DNA from: Auanema rhodensis
Taxonomy: Eukaryota; Nematoda; Chromadorea; Rhabditida; Rhabditidae
DNA: 64,000 nt
Assembly (NCBI GenBank): GCA_964057225.1
Contig: OZ059897.1
Span: forward strand, 8,928,001 to 8,992,000
Reading direction: 5' to 3'
The notes under the pieces are model-generated. The model was not told the DNA's origin. It worked only from the letters and a program-made list of their open reading frames with translations, and ran no database searches. The position numbers were made by a program, and so were the translations under genes. Below, piece after piece: positions 62,479-64,000 of the stretch (position 1 is its first letter; each line of letters opens with the position of its first letter).

Positions 62479-64000
62479 ATGCTTTCCTTCAATCAAACTT
62501 TAGGATCTGTAATTAAATGTGGAAAAATTCGAGATTTTAGACAGTTTTCAGCTTGGATTAACAAAGCCAAGTAAGTAGAAACTTTTGTATCTCCAAGAGA
62601 CTTGCATTAAGAGCTGATACTGATACTTCAATAACTACAAATATCGATGCAGAAAAACTTTTCATTGATCGAGATGTACAAGCTCTTCTCTCCGACCTCA
62701 CAGGCTTAGACTTAGGAGAAAAGGTTGGCATTGCTTTGATTTTTGTATACTAAATTGATATCTAGGTATTCCGTGAAAGAAGAACAGGATATCAACAGAG
62801 ATCTCATTTTGCTTTAATGACTGAAGAACGTCTTGAAAAGGTATGCACTTTTGAATGTTATATGTGTAATCAATTTGTTTGAAGACTTTAGAGAAAATGC
62901 GTGAAGAAGCTAAGCATTTCTTACAATTTGTACCTTTAAAAGAACCCCGAGATGCCAAAGTTGATATATTGGCTAAAGATTCTGAAATTGAGGGATTTGA
63001 TAAGAGTAAATATGTATTCACAGACATTACTTTCGATGCAACTGATCAGGTATTACATTTATTCTTTTTTTATTGATGTTCTGAATTAGGATCGTACCGT
63101 TGTCGTTCGAGAAGTTGACGGAGTATTACGAACAGCTACACCAGCAGAGCATGATAGAATGAATAGAACTTATTATGAGAAGAGTAATCGTCCCGTTTTC
63201 ACACCTCCTGTGTTTGAGGATCCAAATTTACAGGTTTTCTTTGTTAATAAATCTTAGTTTATATCTCATTTTAGAATGCTTTGAACCGAGATGATCATGA
63301 ATTCGTCCTTGATTGGGCTTGCTGGTTTTATGAACCTGATGATCCAACTTACGTTAGAGTAAGTATTAATGGTTATTGATTTTTCTTAACATTTTATTCA
63401 GCTTTGTCAAGATGTTTTTGATAGAATAGTTGAAACACAGAAGTTTGATGTTCTTCACTCCACAAGGCACTTCGGATCTTTTGTGTTTTATTTGGCTCTG
63501 AATGGAAATATTCCACCTCTTCTTAACCATCTAGGAGGAAAAGGAAGGTTAGAATTTTTTTAAAATAGAAATCGGAACTATTTTGTGATATTAGATTGAG
63601 AGATTGTGCCAATTTGATCCGTCTTCAAAAAACATTACATCCAAATTGGAGAGTTATTATAACCAGCAGCGATTCAGATGAAAAAATTGTGAGAGACTAT
63701 TTGAAAGAGGTTTGATTTTCACTAAATGTTTTTTATTTTTCAACTTTCTTCAGAACAACCGTCATCGTGATCAGTTAAAAGACTTATCTGCTTTCTTGAA
63801 AGATGGCACGGTAAAGGCTGAGAAAAAACCCAAAAAAACAAATTTACACAAGAAGTCAAATCCTAAACAGGCATATATTTTTTCTCTCTGTTTCTTAGCT
63901 ATAATTATATTTAAAGGTATCTGTTAATGCTTCCAATGTTAATTCTACCGATGGACCACTAGGAGAGATGAGCGAGGAATATAAAGTGAAAGTATGTTTC
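62479..64000 (+). CDS. mrps-22: Mitochondrial small-ribosomal-subunit protein mS22 (MRPS22), 3' end outside window
   Basis: Seen: starts MLSFNQTLGSVIKCGKIRDF, a basic Arg/Lys-containing leader fitting mitochondrial import. Then LFIDRDVQALLSDLTGLDL (vertebrate family: DEEVQ-L-TGLNL), LMTEERLEK, KYVFTDITFD (KYVFTDISY), VVVREVDGVLRTATPAEHDR (VVREPSGTLRKASWEERDR), WACWFYEPDDPTYVR and DVLHSTRHFGSFVFYLALN (DLLRSTRYFGGMVWY). Exons are small with introns of about 45 bases, plus/plus with the phosphatase gene 280 bases upstream. The last visible exon ends in a Lys-rich segment (KKPKKTNLHKKSNPKQ) and an acidic stretch; the window stops inside an intron after the donor at about 63991. Role: a metazoan-specific mitoribosome component. 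Confidence 0.9.

Overview
The window is AT-rich animal nuclear DNA from a nematode. Most introns are only 40-60 bases and follow GT...TTTCAG rules. The genes closely match nematode families: SKI/SNO with an H/C-rich SMAD4-binding domain, atypical PKC, bestrophin, sigma-class GSTs and sperm-type PP1. Several starts sit directly behind a TTTCAG-like acceptor, as in spliced-leader trans-splicing. As I recall, pkc-3, prdx-2, the ALG2 and deoxyribose-phosphate aldolase homologues, xrn-1 and daf-5 all lie on C. elegans chromosome II, so this is probably the matching chromosome of another rhabditid-like nematode. All splice models were built by eye from frames and splice sites.

Layout. 1-1856 (+): 3' part of a prominin-like pentaspan membrane protein. 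2914-3571 (+): small secreted orphan. 4603-9229 (-): SKI/SNO (daf-5-like) co-repressor with a long Gln/Ser/Thr-rich tail. 9.2-20.4 kb: a large, purine-skewed, mostly non-coding region in which I assemble a four-exon minus-strand gene for a 221-residue tail-anchored protein of unknown family (9968-14282), possibly with a second first exon at 17.85 kb. 20368-23002 (-): atypical PKC. 24521-25201 (-): 2-Cys peroxiredoxin with a possible distal first exon at 26.5 kb. 26799-36647 (-): ALG2 mannosyltransferase, deoxyribose-phosphate aldolase and XRN1 exonuclease, spaced about 0.2 kb apart like an operon (xrn-1 first). 38202-39041 and 40498-41302 (+): two tandem GSTs. 41.3-44.4 kb: gene-poor, with two related TA-flanked MITEs. 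44406-45229 (-): secreted orphan. 45671-45789 (+): 5S rRNA, followed 0.1 kb later by a U5 snRNA gene. 46481-50197 (-): bestrophin channel with a duplicated exon fragment and a small inverted-repeat element in one intron. 52666-55116 (+): hyccin. 55319-56037 (-): claudin/CLC-like four-span protein. 57871-60652 (+): PLP-dependent threonine/serine ammonia-lyase with ACT domain. 60960-62199 (+): divergent PP1 phosphatase. 62479-64000 (+): mitochondrial ribosomal protein S22, cut by the window end.

Functionally this is a mixed housekeeping and signalling segment: TGF-beta output (SKI/SNO), polarity (aPKC), redox defence (peroxiredoxin, GSTs), mRNA decay (XRN1), N-glycosylation (ALG2), nucleoside and amino-acid catabolism, chloride channel, PI4K scaffold (hyccin) and mitochondrial translation. 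I found no virus, CRISPR array or bacterial-type system. The least explained parts are the 9.2-20.4 kb region with its tail-anchored protein, the alternative-end candidates inside otherwise ordinary genes, and the small inverted-repeat elements.
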